A stretch of DNA of 64,000 nucleotides from Xenoacremonium recifei. Lineage: Eukaryota > Ascomycota > Sordariomycetes > Hypocreales > Nectriaceae. Positions 34,957-46,380 of this stretch are shown one piece after another. The stretch lies in contig WOFQ01000001.1 in the NCBI GenBank assembly GCA_012184525.1, forward strand, positions 496,001-560,000. Direction: 5' to 3'. Positions within the stretch are counted from its first letter, which is position 1. Each line of letters starts with the position of its first letter. Position numbers and translations under genes: made by a program. Below the pieces are notes generated by a model. The model was not told the origin of the DNA and ran no database searches. It worked only from the letters and a program-made list of their open reading frames with translations.

Positions 34957-35672
34957 GAGGCGTCGCGCTCGTCCGCTTCTTCTTCTTCTCCTCGTTCTTC
35001 TCCTTCGATTTGAATCCGCTTGTGATATTCGGGCTGCGATAGGGAGTTTTGATGGGTTTCTGATGATATAAGACGTGTGTGGTTCTCAGAGAATGGAAAA
35101 TATTAGATACCAAGGACCATAGTCTTCGCAAAGAAAACAAGGTTAGCAAAAATAAAGGGGCACCGGCGCCAGAGAACTGCATTGAGATAGATAGACATGA
35201 TGAATAATGATGTCCCTGAGCCAAGGTTGCTTGGGGACTGCGTTTAACGCTCAACTCTAAAATGTGTTCTCTGTATGTTTGTGATGTTTGTGTGTTGTAT
35301 GTGTGTCTCGTCGTCACGTAATACCAAAACTGACTGCTGCATGTGGTTTATCCAAGGTCGTAAATTGAACCGTTAATCTTGGGTATATCAGTAAATCCTC
35401 CGCTGCTCATTTCCCTCTTCTCGCACCTTGCAGTCCCTCCCACGTTACCCCTATCTCCGAAGAAGCAGCTCGCCACCCCCGCCTGCGCCGCCAGCCAGCT
35501 ATCAGGACTCCTCCCCCCTTCAACCAGTTACAGAAGACCTAATACAAATTCGGAAAGTCAAGTCAAGTCAAGGCAGTTGGGATGTAATTGTACAACGGGC
35601 GGTAAGCTTCCCAGATTATCGCCGAGTTCGTCAAGTCATCAAAGGCCCTCATGGCCAAGCCATTTGAGAACC
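34957..35672. other. Intergenic, convergent 3' regions of dam1 and ron1
   Basis: The 3' untranslated sequence of two convergent genes. No further feature was seen. Confidence 0.5.
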
Positions 35673-37407
35673 TCATTCGGGGAGGAAGTACCGCTTCGCC
35701 TTGTTCCGGACCTGCTGAGCCTTGATTTCGGGAGGTACTATTGTGTGATGGACCACGTGTGGCCTGTAGACGGCATCGACGGGAGGCATCCTTGATGCGG
35801 CATTAGTAGGCTAGTCATAGCGTGAAGGAGAGTCTTGTCATACCAGTCGTCAACCGTTAAGGGAAAGTATTCGTAAAGAGGATCTGCCTCCTCTGAAGGG
35901 CTGTTTGCCGCATTCTGACCCGCAACAGCTGCATTCTTCGCGTGCTGAGGGCTCTGTACCTCGGCGCTGGATCGGTTGGGGCTCTTCTCGTCCTCGGAGA
36001 GCGATAGGTTGATTGGGAGCGATGTGCTTTGGCGAGACGCAGAGCCCCTCTGCGGGTGAGGCGGTGGGGGCTTGACTGCATTGCTGCTCGTCTCCTTGGA
36101 CCATGCAGGAACCGGTGGCCGTGTCATATTGGGTGATATGGCCATCTTCTTCGCAATGTGAGGACTCTGATTTGGTTGCGGTATTGGTTGTGCTGCCGCC
36201 CATTCGTTACCAGGCTGTTACGCGTTAGCATCCCTCAGTTCACTCAAAAGAGGAACTCCTTACCTGGACGTTGCCTAGAGTCTGATATCGTTGCATGTAT
36301 GCTTGGAGGTTCTCTCGCTCAGCCTTGAGCGCGGCGTTGTCGGAACCTCCTGTGCTCTTACGCTCCATCCGCTTGTCGCCCGTCAGCGGGACATCTTTCC
36401 GGCTGTCGAAGTTTCTTGGACTTCGTCCGCGAACAATAACTGGGCCGGATTGGATTTCAGCAATCTTGAAGAGATCGCCAGTCTTAGTCTTGCCCAGCAG
36501 ATTAATCTGGACAACGTAATGTTGCTGCAGGCCCTTCCTACGGCCGTTGTTTGCTGTCGCGTGCTTGAATTGCAGTCGCTTCCAGGATACGGGTAGGGAA
36601 ATTCGGTTTGCGTCGAGCTCTTGGCCACCCGCAAGATCTAGGTTTATATTTGGAGGCGCTGTCGCAACCTTGGAATCATCATTGCCCTGTGCTGCGCTCT
36701 TCCATGGGATGGAGATAATTTCGGTGCCCTTGCCCTCGATCGACTCAATGGCCGTTATTGAGGCAAGCAACTCGAGGATTGGTATTTGCTGTCCTTGCTC
36801 GTTGACAACATGCGTCACCATGCGCGGCAGTGTGATTTGTCCCGAGCACTGCCACAGATTGCGGCGATAGCATGTCAGCTCCAGGGGCCGACCGGTGTTT
36901 TCGCCACCAAAGACGTCCTCGGCCACGAAGAACATGCCGTACAGTTCGGCGCTCATATTCATGTCTGCAAATTGGCCCGTCTCGTCGACCATGGTCGCGT
37001 GAGAGATGGGGGCCGAAAAGCCCAGGAGCTTGTTATCCAGCTCTTGCGGCGAAGCCTCCTCGTGAAGCACATCCTGATGGCTGGGGGTTGGCTCGAAGGC
37101 CCGGGCCGAGTACGAGAAGGGGTCCTCGAACGTCGTAGAAAAGGTCTCGAAGTCGTAGGACGGTGTGAAGGGGAGATTCTGGAGTGTCGCTCCGTCACTG
37201 CGGCTATTAGCATCACTGTTTGTGCGTATGCGCCTCGGCATCTCGTGAGCAATCGCGCGGGTCAGCATACAGAAGCGACTCGTCGAAGGCGAGGTCCTGG
37301 TCAAAGACGTCCATGCCCAGGGCCTGGCCGGCGCCGTGGTTCATGGCCATGGGGTCGTTGGGAGAGCTGCCGGTGTGCATGCCCTGCATGGAGTTGTAGG
37401 CAGCCAT
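35673..37407 (-). CDS. ron1: Ndt80/PhoG-like transcription factor RON1
   Basis: Four exons (37407-37271, 37197-36264, 36214-35844, 35790-35673), introns of 73, 49 and 53 nt, 519 residues. The central part (about 110-320) matches the Ndt80 DNA-binding fold: ENTGRPLELTCYRRNLWQCSG, WKRLQFKHATANNGRRKGLQQHYVVQINL, and PVIVRGRSPRNFDSRKD. After a Pro/Ser-rich stretch the last exon completes the conserved tail YEYFPLTVDDWMPPVDAVYR and HHTIVPPEIKAQQ, which is truncated if the last intron is ignored. RON1 is the activator of GlcNAc catabolism described in Trichoderma reesei. Its place inside the GlcNAc cluster supports the same role. Confidence 0.9.
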
Positions 37408-38454
37408 GGCATTGTTCAGACGCTCGTCATTGTCTCATCGGGGATCAGGTGGTGGTGGGAGGAGAATACAGCGGAACCTCGCGGAGGCTGTCGGCTGTCG
37501 GCTGCTGAGGCGCTGGAAAGGAGCTGGAGCGGTAGAGTCGCCGCAAGCGCAGGGCACAGGGACGGCAAACGGTCGCACGAGCAGGTATCGCGAGCGCAGC
37601 GACGGCGGAGGGCGAGGAGCAGACGATGGATGGAATTGAAGCCAATGCGGACGGCGCTCGCTGTGATTGAGCGAGTGCTGTAGGTAGTTTAGTTGACTGG
37701 ACTGAGGAGCGAGGGCGGAGGCGGAGCTGGTGGAGGAGGCTTTGTGGAGGAGCATCCACCCTGATTCATCCCGTCCTGCCTGCCTTCTGTCCTCGGACTT
37801 CGCTATCAACGGAGCGCCAAATCACGGGCGGGCAACCTTGCCTTACCTGTAGCTATCGCTGGGCGCCCCGCAGCCATTGGTCAAGTACAGCGGGGGGTTC
37901 CAAGCTTCAGGGCGTCCAGCGGCCGTCTTGGGCGATGGCCAGACGCCTCCATGGCGTTAAGCCCACTGCAGCCTGGCGGGATAGAGTCGGCCACCAGCGT
38001 TTCAGCGGGCGAACCTTGAATGGAAGCCTGTTCATGGTGGGAGGACTGGACCCCTCAATGACAATGACAATGACGGCGGCGGCCGAGGATACGCGCCCTG
38101 CAGGGCTCAGGAGGACACTGCACTGGAAGAGGGGTCGTTTCTTCAGCAATCCCATGCACGCACTCACTGGAGACAGACACTGGATGATTTTAGCAATTTA
38201 TGCCCCCTTTCGCTGCGGATCGCAAGATAACAGCCCATTCTCGGCATCCCAGCTGCCCAAACCGCTCACTTCCCACGATCCGCAATGTATCTGAGTTTCT
38301 AATAAGGCTGAACTCTGCTCCGAACCCCGTGCATATATACAATCAATCAATCTATCTCCCGGATTTTGCTTGGTCTTCTAATAGTCTAATTTACCCTGTA
38401 TAATGTCAATCTGGACGTGAACCTCATTACGTATTCCCAATGCACCCTCTATCG
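37408..38454. other. Intergenic, ron1 promoter
   Basis: About 1 kb upstream of ron1 and downstream of the deacetylase gene. The ron1-proximal half is GC-rich with pyrimidine tracts on the minus strand, consistent with a leader. No gene was supported. Confidence 0.5.
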
Positions 38455-39943
38455 TCACATGGCTCCTTTTTCGGTCCGAGACACGCGCTTCCCAAACTTC
38501 CACACCTCGTCCAGGACTAGCTGGCTGCAACCCTCCTGGGCCTGCGTCTCTGTCAGGATCACGAGGTCGGCGTCGGCGCCGGCGTCCAGCGAGCCCTTGA
38601 CGCCCTGCAGCCCGAGCATCGCCGCGGGCGTCGAGGTCACGGCTGCCAGCGCATGCGGGATGCCGGTGCCGCTCCAGCGCAGGAAGTTGTTGACGCACTC
38701 CAGCAGCGTGATGGAACTGCGGCTCGTTAGTGGACGCTCTGGTGCTGCAAAACCGGGCTAGGCCGGCGGTGGAAGGATGATGCTAGGGGTTTGATTAACT
38801 GCACTTACCTGCCGGCAATGGTGTCGGAGTTCTCCAGCAGCAGCTTGGGGCCCTTCTTGATGATGTTGCATGTCGACTCGCCATTCGTCCACGGGTAGGC
38901 GCCGTCGGGCAGCCCGACTAGGTGCATGGCATCAGTGACGAGAATGAAGCCGTCGGGATGCGCGTTGAAGGCAATCTTGATGGTCGTCGGGTGCAGATGG
39001 ATGCCGTCCGAGATGATGCCAAAGTACGGCCGCGGGATGCTCTCGGCCTTGCCCAGAACACCAAAGATTCCAGGGTTTCGGTGGTGTAGGGGGCGCATAG
39101 CGTTGAAGAGATGTGTAATCATGGTCGCCCCCTTGCCCACGGCCTGCGATGCCTCCTCATAAGTGGCCTCTGAGTGTCCGACAGAGTAGATGATGCCCCG
39201 CGAGGTGATGTCGGGGATCAGGTCCATCATCTGGCCCCGTTCGGGCGCAGCGGTGATCATGCGGATGGGGATCGGCTCCCCGGAGGCCTGTGGGTTGATG
39301 TTCTCGGCACCATAACACCGCTCGAGGTCCTCAAAGGTATGGGCTTGTATCAAGACATCAACATCGTGAACGCCGTTCTTGGTGGGGCTGAGGAACGGAC
39401 CCTCGCAATGGGCTCCGAGAGATTCGGCCCCGTCTTCGGCGACCTGTTTGTGGCCGGACGGGCGAAGATACGGGAGAGCCTGGCCGGACCGTTAGCTCCA
39501 TGTAACAACAAGACATTACTCCACCGGAGACGCCCGTCTGATGGTCTCTGATGGTCGCTCACCTTCTGATACAGCTCGGGACGCTGGCTGGTGATGGTGG
39601 GGATGTAGGCTGTGACGCCCGTCTCGACGAGCTTGTGGTTGACTTCCTTGAGTTGTTTGCCGTACTGGCTCATGTCGTCCAGCAGCGTCGAGAAGTTGAA
39701 GCCAAAGGCGCCATTGAGCTGGCACTCGATCAGGCCCGGCGCGATGATGCGGCCGCCCAGGTCGATGGTCTTGTCGGGCAGCACGATCTCGTCGTAGAAG
39801 GACGCCTGGCTGTTGACAATCTTGCCCGACTCGGAGCTGACCCAGAGGTCTTCCGTCACGAGCGCGCCGTCCCGGAAGAGGCGGCAGTTGGTGAACTTGG
39901 TGATGCCATTCTTGGGCCACGTCGGCGAGATGGCGATAGGCAT
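38455..39943 (-). CDS. dac1: N-acetylglucosamine-6-phosphate deacetylase
   Basis: Three exons (39943-39563, 39479-38809, 38716-38455), introns of 83 and 92 nt, 437 residues. NagA amidohydrolase marks are visible: IIAPGLIECQLNGAFG after strand one, GAHCEGPFLSPTKNGVHD with the metal-binding Glu, YSVGHSEATYEEA and MITHLFNAMRPLHHRNPG with metal-binding His residues, and ILVTDAMHLVGLPDG with the catalytic Asp. It removes acetate from GlcNAc-6-phosphate and feeds glucosamine-6-phosphate to dam1. The start at 39943 begins MPIAISP; an in-frame ATG 12 codons upstream at 39979 is possible. Its start faces that of the GH3 gene across 862 nt. Confidence 0.95.
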
Positions 39944-40805
39944 GTTTTCGTTAGGGAGGAAAGATGGTAGGTTTGGCAAGAAGGAGTTGAGGACGAGGTG
40001 TCCGTGGCAGGCTGTGAATTGACTCCATAACAGACAAGAAGGGTTCTAGGAAAGCGAGGCCTGTGGCCTACTAGTATTCGATGGAGGAATCACGGCAGCA
40101 GGCGAGTAATGCGCCGGACCACGACATTGGCCGCAAGTCTCGTCATCACGCCGGCGGCCCAGGCCTGGTTCGGCGAGAAAACTCTGGCGCATGGATGGCA
40201 AGCAAGCAGTGTCACCTGGGGCTCTGTGGAATGGAAGCTTCACGACTGTCCACATGGCACCCCAGCACCGTGCGAGTGGTGTTGGTGATGCTGATCTGAT
40301 AGCTAGCCGTGATGGAGGGAGTAGATTCAGTAAACCCCGTGTGTCTACGGCAGGCCCAGCCAGCTCAAACGTTCCGTTGGGTGCTCCTTCCCTGCGCGGC
40401 GCCCTCGATAGCCTCATCCGAGGCTGGCCCACTGACTGATACAAGAGCCTGGCCGGCCCATCAGTCGCCCCCGACTGAACGTTGTTCCTCGACTAACAGA
40501 GATTGCAAGTAGCATCTCTCCATCGCCGCTGTGTCAACTCTCTCGATCTGCCCCAGCGAACGTCGTCGGGGATTTTGCTGCTGGGCTACTGTACCTCAGA
40601 CACCCCCATGTAACGTTAACTCGCACCCCTCGCCCGCCGCTCTTGCCTTCACCCGTCGCTCTTTCCCATCCGGCTCCACCTGGCCCCGGCCCTCCGAGCC
40701 CCCGACGTCCCACCCTCCCGAGCCAATCAGCATCCCCCCGACGTTTAGGCGGCCACGGGATCTCCTCTCAGCCTCTCAGGCCTGCCTTAGCGACCGCCTC
40801 GGACC
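39944..40805. other. Divergent promoter region, dac1 and GH3-GNAT gene
   Basis: The 862-nt shared region between two divergent GlcNAc-cluster genes. GC-rich, with a pyrimidine-rich leader before the GH3 gene. No separate gene was supported. Confidence 0.55.
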
Positions 40806-43800
40806 ATGCCAGCCCCCCTCCCGCCTGAGCCATCGTCGTCCCCCGACAAGGCCGCATCTCATCCACGTTACCTCAAGTCCAAGCCCTCAGCGAACGGGAG
40901 CAGCACCACTGCCAGCAGTAACAACGGCTCCGGCAACGGCTACTATGCGCGTAATAACGTGACCAAGCGCCCTCGTCGATCAACCATGGCCAGCACCGAC
41001 GACTCCGATTTGGATCCACTATGGCAGAACCTCGACTGGTACGTACTCTCTGCTTCGCTCTCCCCTGCCGGGTCTGAGATGGTCCGGTGCCGACGTCTTA
41101 TGCTCTGAGCTTGCTTCTACTGAGCTGAGTCGTGTTGGCTCGTATTGTCTGTGGGGGGACTTTGGGGACTCAGGACTGATTCGCTATGCAGGGCTATCGG
41201 GCAGTGCCTGATTATGGGATGGGATGGCACTGAAGTGACTCCCCAGATTAGAAGCCTCATCGAGGATCACCATCTAGGATCCATCATTTTAACTGCCAAG
41301 AACTTGAAATGTATGTTGTGACTCTCTTTCTAGCTCGACGCCTTTCAGTTTCATTGCCCCTCTTCCCTTACCAATGACCAATTAACATTTCCTTAGCTGC
41401 TGAACAGACATCAAGGCTTGTCCAGGAACTACAAACTATCGCTCAGCAGGCGGGGCATCCAGAACCTCTTCTTATTGCTTTGGACCAGGAAAATGGAGGC
41501 GTCAACAGTCTATTCGATGAGGATTATGTCTGCCAGTTCCCCAGCGCCATGGGCATAGCTGCCACAGGCCGAGCAGACCTTGCCTACGAAGTCACGAAAG
41601 CGACTGCAACTGAGATCTCAGCATGTGGTGTGAACCTGATGCTTGGGCCCGTCCTCGATGTACTCAACAACGCCCGTTATCAGCCCTTGGGCGTCAGAGC
41701 AACCGGAGATGACCCTCAGGAGGTCTCCCAGTATACCCTCGCGTCCCTCAATGGCATCCGAGATGCTGGCATGGCGTCGTGTGGAAAGCACTTCCCATCA
41801 TACGGCAACCTGGATTTCTTGGGCTCTAATTTGGATGTGCCCATCATAACCCAGACCCTGGAGGAGCTCAGCCTGACAGCTCTCGTCCCTTTTCGGAATG
41901 CTGTCAATTCGGGCAAGCTGGACGCCATGTTCATTGGAGGCTGCGGCATCTCCAACCCCTCCATGAATGTGAGCCATGCGTGTCTGTCAGACCAAGTGGT
42001 TGATGATCTGCTTCGAAATGACATGGGATTCGACGGTGTGGCCATCTCCGAGTGCCTCGAGATGGAAGCATTGAGCCAGGATCTGGGTGTTCAGAACGGA
42101 GTTGTCATGGCACTCGAAGCTGGCTGTGACCTGGTTCTTCTCTGCCGAGCTTACGACGTTCAACTTGAGGCCATCAAGGGACTAAAGCTAGGCTATGAAA
42201 ATGGCATCATTACAAAAGAACGCATATTCACCTCCCTACGTCGAGTATTGCGCCTAAAGGCTAGTTGTACCTCATGGACCAAAGCACTCAATCCTCCAGG
42301 CATTTCCCTCCTGTCCCAACTGCACCCATCACATCTGGCGCTGTCACGACGGGCCTACGATGACTCCATCACTGTCATCCGTGACAAGGAAAAGCTTCTC
42401 CCACTTTCCTCCTCAATGCACCCCGGCGAGGAGCTCCTGCTTCTCACCCCCTTAGTAAAACCGCTCCCAGCATCTGGCCTCACTAAATCTCTGCAAGGCT
42501 CCAAGAACAAGCCGCTAGGTGGCACACATGAACGGTGGCTCCATCTCTCGGACGACAGAGGGTCCATAATGAGCGGCGAAGGTGTCTTTCGTGAGTTCGG
42601 CAAAGCTCTGGCTCGGGCACGGAACGAAAAGCTTCTACATACCAGCTATACTGCAAACGGAGTCCGTCCAGGTAGGAACAGAAACACTCTCCCAGCCTAC
42701 AGATAGAAGCTGACCATAATGTAGTCCATGAGAATCTCATCAACCGAGCATCTTGTATTATCATCGTCACCGCTGATGCGAATCGAAACCTCTACCAAGC
42801 CGGATTTACTAAGCATGTTGACATGATGTGTTCCATGCTTCGGAGCAGAGGCCAGAAAAAGCAGCTCATGGTAGTAGCTGTCAGCTCGCCCTACGATTTT
42901 GCCATGGACAAATCCATCGGGACCTACATCTGCACCTTCGATTTCACAGAGAATGCTCTTCACGCATTAGTGAGAGCTCTCGTTGGTGACATAACGCCCC
43001 TTGGCACTTTGCCAGGCACTTTGCGCAAGAGCAAGAAGGTGCTCAAATCAAGACAACACTGGCTGGTCGAAGAGTACCACAGAGACCGCGATGGGTCTGG
43101 TTTGGAAGATTTGCTTCGTGCTGTGCATCGTGCTAGTGCGCCTGATCTGCAGTTCCTGAGCACGACGAGTGCTGCCACTTTCGAAATGAAGAACCCGAAT
43201 ATACGGGAAGCCCATTTTGTTGTCCGGAATAGCAGCACCCAAGCCTTATATGGATTCGCTGCGACTTATTTTATTCATGGAGTTGGTATCCTGGGCGCTC
43301 TCATTGTCGATCCGACCAAACGCAACGTCTCCATTGGACGGTCTCTGCACCGAAGAGCTTTAAAGAACCTGCTGCAGCATCGAAGCATCAAGAAAGTGCA
43401 AGTTGGAATGGCGTTCCCTGGCGTCTTTCTTGGTATCCCACTCGACATCGAGTTGAATACCGTAAAGGAATGGTTTACCAACAGTGGATGGGATACGCAG
43501 TTCCCTCGGCGACTCACCAACATGATCATCGACGACCTGCAGAATTGGACCGCGCCTGAAGGCTTGCCACAGAGCATTCAACGGGCTAACATCAGCTTTG
43601 ACTTGATCCACGGACTAGACAATGCCGATACAGTGCTCAACCACGTTCGAACTCATGCAAACCCCGAGATCCTTGAGCTCTACCGCACGGCTCTGTCGGA
43701 GATGAAGGCATGCGGAATTGTGCGTGCTAAAGACTCAAAGGGAGAACTTGTCGGGACAATAATTATCTGCCGACAACATAGCCCCTTGATTACCCATATT

Positions 43801-44132
43801 CCCCCGCTCGTATCCCACCAGGAGGAGATCAGTGGCATACTGGCTCCAATTGTACCCCCATCAACGCATGCCACTCTGGTCCTGCAAGGTCTGGCCCTCA
43901 TGGGCGTTCGCCAAAGCAAGGCGAATAAGGCAGGAAAGACTGTTCTGAGCTGGGTAAGTGCTCTGTAGCATTTGAAGTCATTCTCGACTAATCGAAGCAG
44001 GCTGTTGATGATAGTTATGAGCCGCTGGAAGCAATGGGTTTTGAGATCTTACAAGCATTTGAGGAGATTACAAACTCTCCCGAGAACGTTAGCCAAGCCA
44101 TTGACGAGGCGCTTTCCAACGGGCGACGCTGA
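40806..44132 (+). CDS. nag3: GH3-domain protein fused to GNAT-like acetyltransferase modules (NAG3-like)
   Basis: Five exons (40806-41038, 41192-41310, 41397-42671, 42725-43953, 44001-44132) encode 995 residues. A polar stretch of 60 residues precedes a second good start (ATG 40986). Residues about 80-440 form a GH3 beta-N-acetylglucosaminidase-like barrel (CLIMGWDGTEV, LIALDQENGGVN, MLGPVLDVLNNARYQPLG). The expected acid/base block KHFPGHG-x4-DSH reads KHFPSYG (248-254), then Leu259-Gly-Ser261 in place of DSH; the nucleophile Asp reads Glu336 in ISECLEMEAL. From about 690 two GNAT-like segments follow (GILGALIVDPTKRNVSIGRSL; GELVGTIIICRQHS with a C-terminal EPLEAMGFEI). There is no signal peptide, so it is probably cytosolic. 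The symbol follows the Trichoderma cluster; the activity is uncertain. Confidence 0.88.
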
Positions 44133-44542
44133 CCTTGTAATAGCTGTCGGAACTAACTTGATAGGTTGACTTGTGGCAAATGTATGCTTGTGATGGACGC
44201 ATGTTTCTGTGATCGAGATTTCGCTTTCGGAGTTGATTGTGCTTTAGAAGTGTATTTTTAGGAGCAAGTTGACATCTTGCTATTGTCTATTCGTGCACCT
44301 ACTACTTCTTGGAAATCTTGACTTGTCAAACTGGGACGTTTTTCCATTTACATTTGCTTATGCGCCATATCAATGGGGGCCAACAGCTGCGCCTCAGCTC
44401 TCGTACACGTGACATTGTTGGGCATACCTGCAGTTGTAGGCTCTCCCCTCTACTGTCGCAGCCTGATTCTGACATCGACGCCCGAAAATATTAAACCCGC
44501 ACCTCTGTCGCTGTCTGTTTGGAACCATTATCTGCCAGCAGC
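44133..44542. other. Intergenic region
   Basis: About 410 nt between the GH3-GNAT stop and the HET gene start. Nothing further was recognised. Confidence 0.5.
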
Positions 44543-46380
44543 ATGCGGCTCCTCGATACCCGCACGCTTGAGCTCAAGCTCTTCATCGGCGGAAACATAC
44601 CGCCCTACGCCATACTCTCACACACTTGGGGAGATGACGAAGTCTTGTACGAAGACATGTATGCTAAATCGAACGTCGACTGGCGTGCCAAAACTGGGGC
44701 GGCGAAAGTACTTGGTGCTGCCGCTCAAGCTCTATCCGGTGGCTATGACTACGTCTGGATCGACAGCTGTTGCATCGACAAAAGCAGCAGTGCAGAACTC
44801 TCTGAAGCCGTTAATTCCATGTACAATTGGTATAAGCGCGCTGCTGTTTGCTACGCCTACCTTTCAGATGTCAATGGCTGGGATGAAATTGCTTATCGCG
44901 AGAGTCGTTGGTTTACTAGAGGATGGACTTTACAGGAGCTCATAGCCCCCAAAGATGTGGTCTTTTTTGATTCAACATGGGAGGATATGGGTCGCCGGGA
45001 CGACATGATCGACATCATTTCCAGTAGGACCCGCATTGATCCATCGATTCTACAAGTAGACAGGTGGGAACTCAAATCTCGGGGCAGAGTTCTGGCTGAT
45101 TGCCCAGTAAGTGAAAGGATGCTCTGGGCCGCGGGCCGAGAGACCAGAAGAAGCGAAGACATGGCATATTGCTTGATGGGAATCTTCGACGTAAATATGC
45201 CGTTGTTGTACGGCGAAGGTGGACGAAGGGCGTTTCGAAGACTCCAGGAAGAGATCATCAAGTATACCAAGGATCATTCCGTCCTCTTACACTCCGACGC
45301 ACCTGTCGATGTATTTGCAACAATCCCAAACGCGTTTGACATCGGGATCAGAGTTTCCCACCGAAACCTTGGAACACATATCTTCAGAAGTGATCTGGGA
45401 GTTCAATTGGAAATTTTTAGGATCCTCATAGACGGCAAGACCCTTGGTATACCGTATGAGGTGCCTTTCACCTTGGGCGTCCTCGATTGCTGTCTTATTG
45501 ACAGTGATTCTCGTGCGAGACCATGTCTTATAATGGCAAGGGGACTCAACGGAGTAAATTTTGTTTGGGGCCACCCAAGATTTTGCGTCATTCGACCGAC
45601 GTGTAGTAAAATGGTCGCATCTGACCATGAAACGAGCAATCTAGAGGCACAGATGAATTCATTCGAGCTGCAAGTGCTGGAACAATATAACAAGGAAGAG
45701 CTGCACCAAGGTTCTGGCCGGTTTCATCCAGCGATTTTCAAGACTGTCAAAATATTGGGTAAAAGTCTCCGCTCTAAGATATCACGAAAGAGAGATGCTA
45801 ACAGACTATAGGTAAGGAGGAGATGGGGGAATTTAGAAGGGAGAAGATTATCCTACCGGTTTCCTTCAGCTCCCTTTCACCCAGAGCTCCATCATCAGTT
45901 TCTATACAGGTGGAAATTTCCCAACCGAAAAGTGGGAGAATGTATGAGTTTGGACCAAGCCGCCCCCCTATCTTACAAGGCATGATCTCAGGCTCCTCAT
46001 ATGCCTGTGGTTTCCTACGTCTACCTGGCGAAGATCCTATAATCCTACTCATGGGGTACTCCCCGATGACTAAAGGCGAATTATCTGGTCTCTTGTTACG
46101 TGCTGACGAGCGCCTACCACTAGGACCGAGAACAATACCCGGGCTGCGAACTGATTTTGAGAAAGAAGCTAAAAGATGCCTTTCTGTTGATTCCCCTTTG
46201 CCTTTGTCTATAATGAAACATTGCGGTAAAATTCCACCACGCGACGTTCTTGGAATGTTCAAGGCAAACAACGGGGATGTACTTTGGCTCAAGATTTTTA
46301 CGACCAAGATGTTGGGAGATTCCGTTGAACATATAATCGTCCACGTTCAACCTGGCCAAGCCATCCTCCCCAAGATTTGA
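44543..46380 (+). CDS. HET-domain protein, intact
   Basis: Two exons (44543-45758, 45812-46380) around a 53-nt intron with a perfect TGCTAAC branch sequence encode 594 residues. It begins MRLLDTRTLELK, the standard N-terminus of one large HET group. It contains PPYAILSHTWGDDEVLYEDM, YVWIDSCCIDKSSSAELSEA, MYNWYKRAAVCYAYLSDV, SRWFTRGWTLQELIAP, and AYCLMGIFDVNMPLLYGEGG, so the HET domain and its immediate extension are complete. The C-terminal half has no recognised repeat or NACHT domain. Such proteins drive incompatibility cell death, usually together with a partner that is not evident here. The frame is uninterrupted, in contrast to the HET gene at 22.7 kb. Confidence 0.92.

Noticed and set aside
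33318..40490. The 10-mer ACTGAACGTT shared by the hxk3/dam1 and dac1/nag3 promoters as a possible RON1 site
   Set aside because: For regions of about 2.7 and 0.9 kb several identical 10-mers are expected by chance, and it was not seen upstream of ron1.
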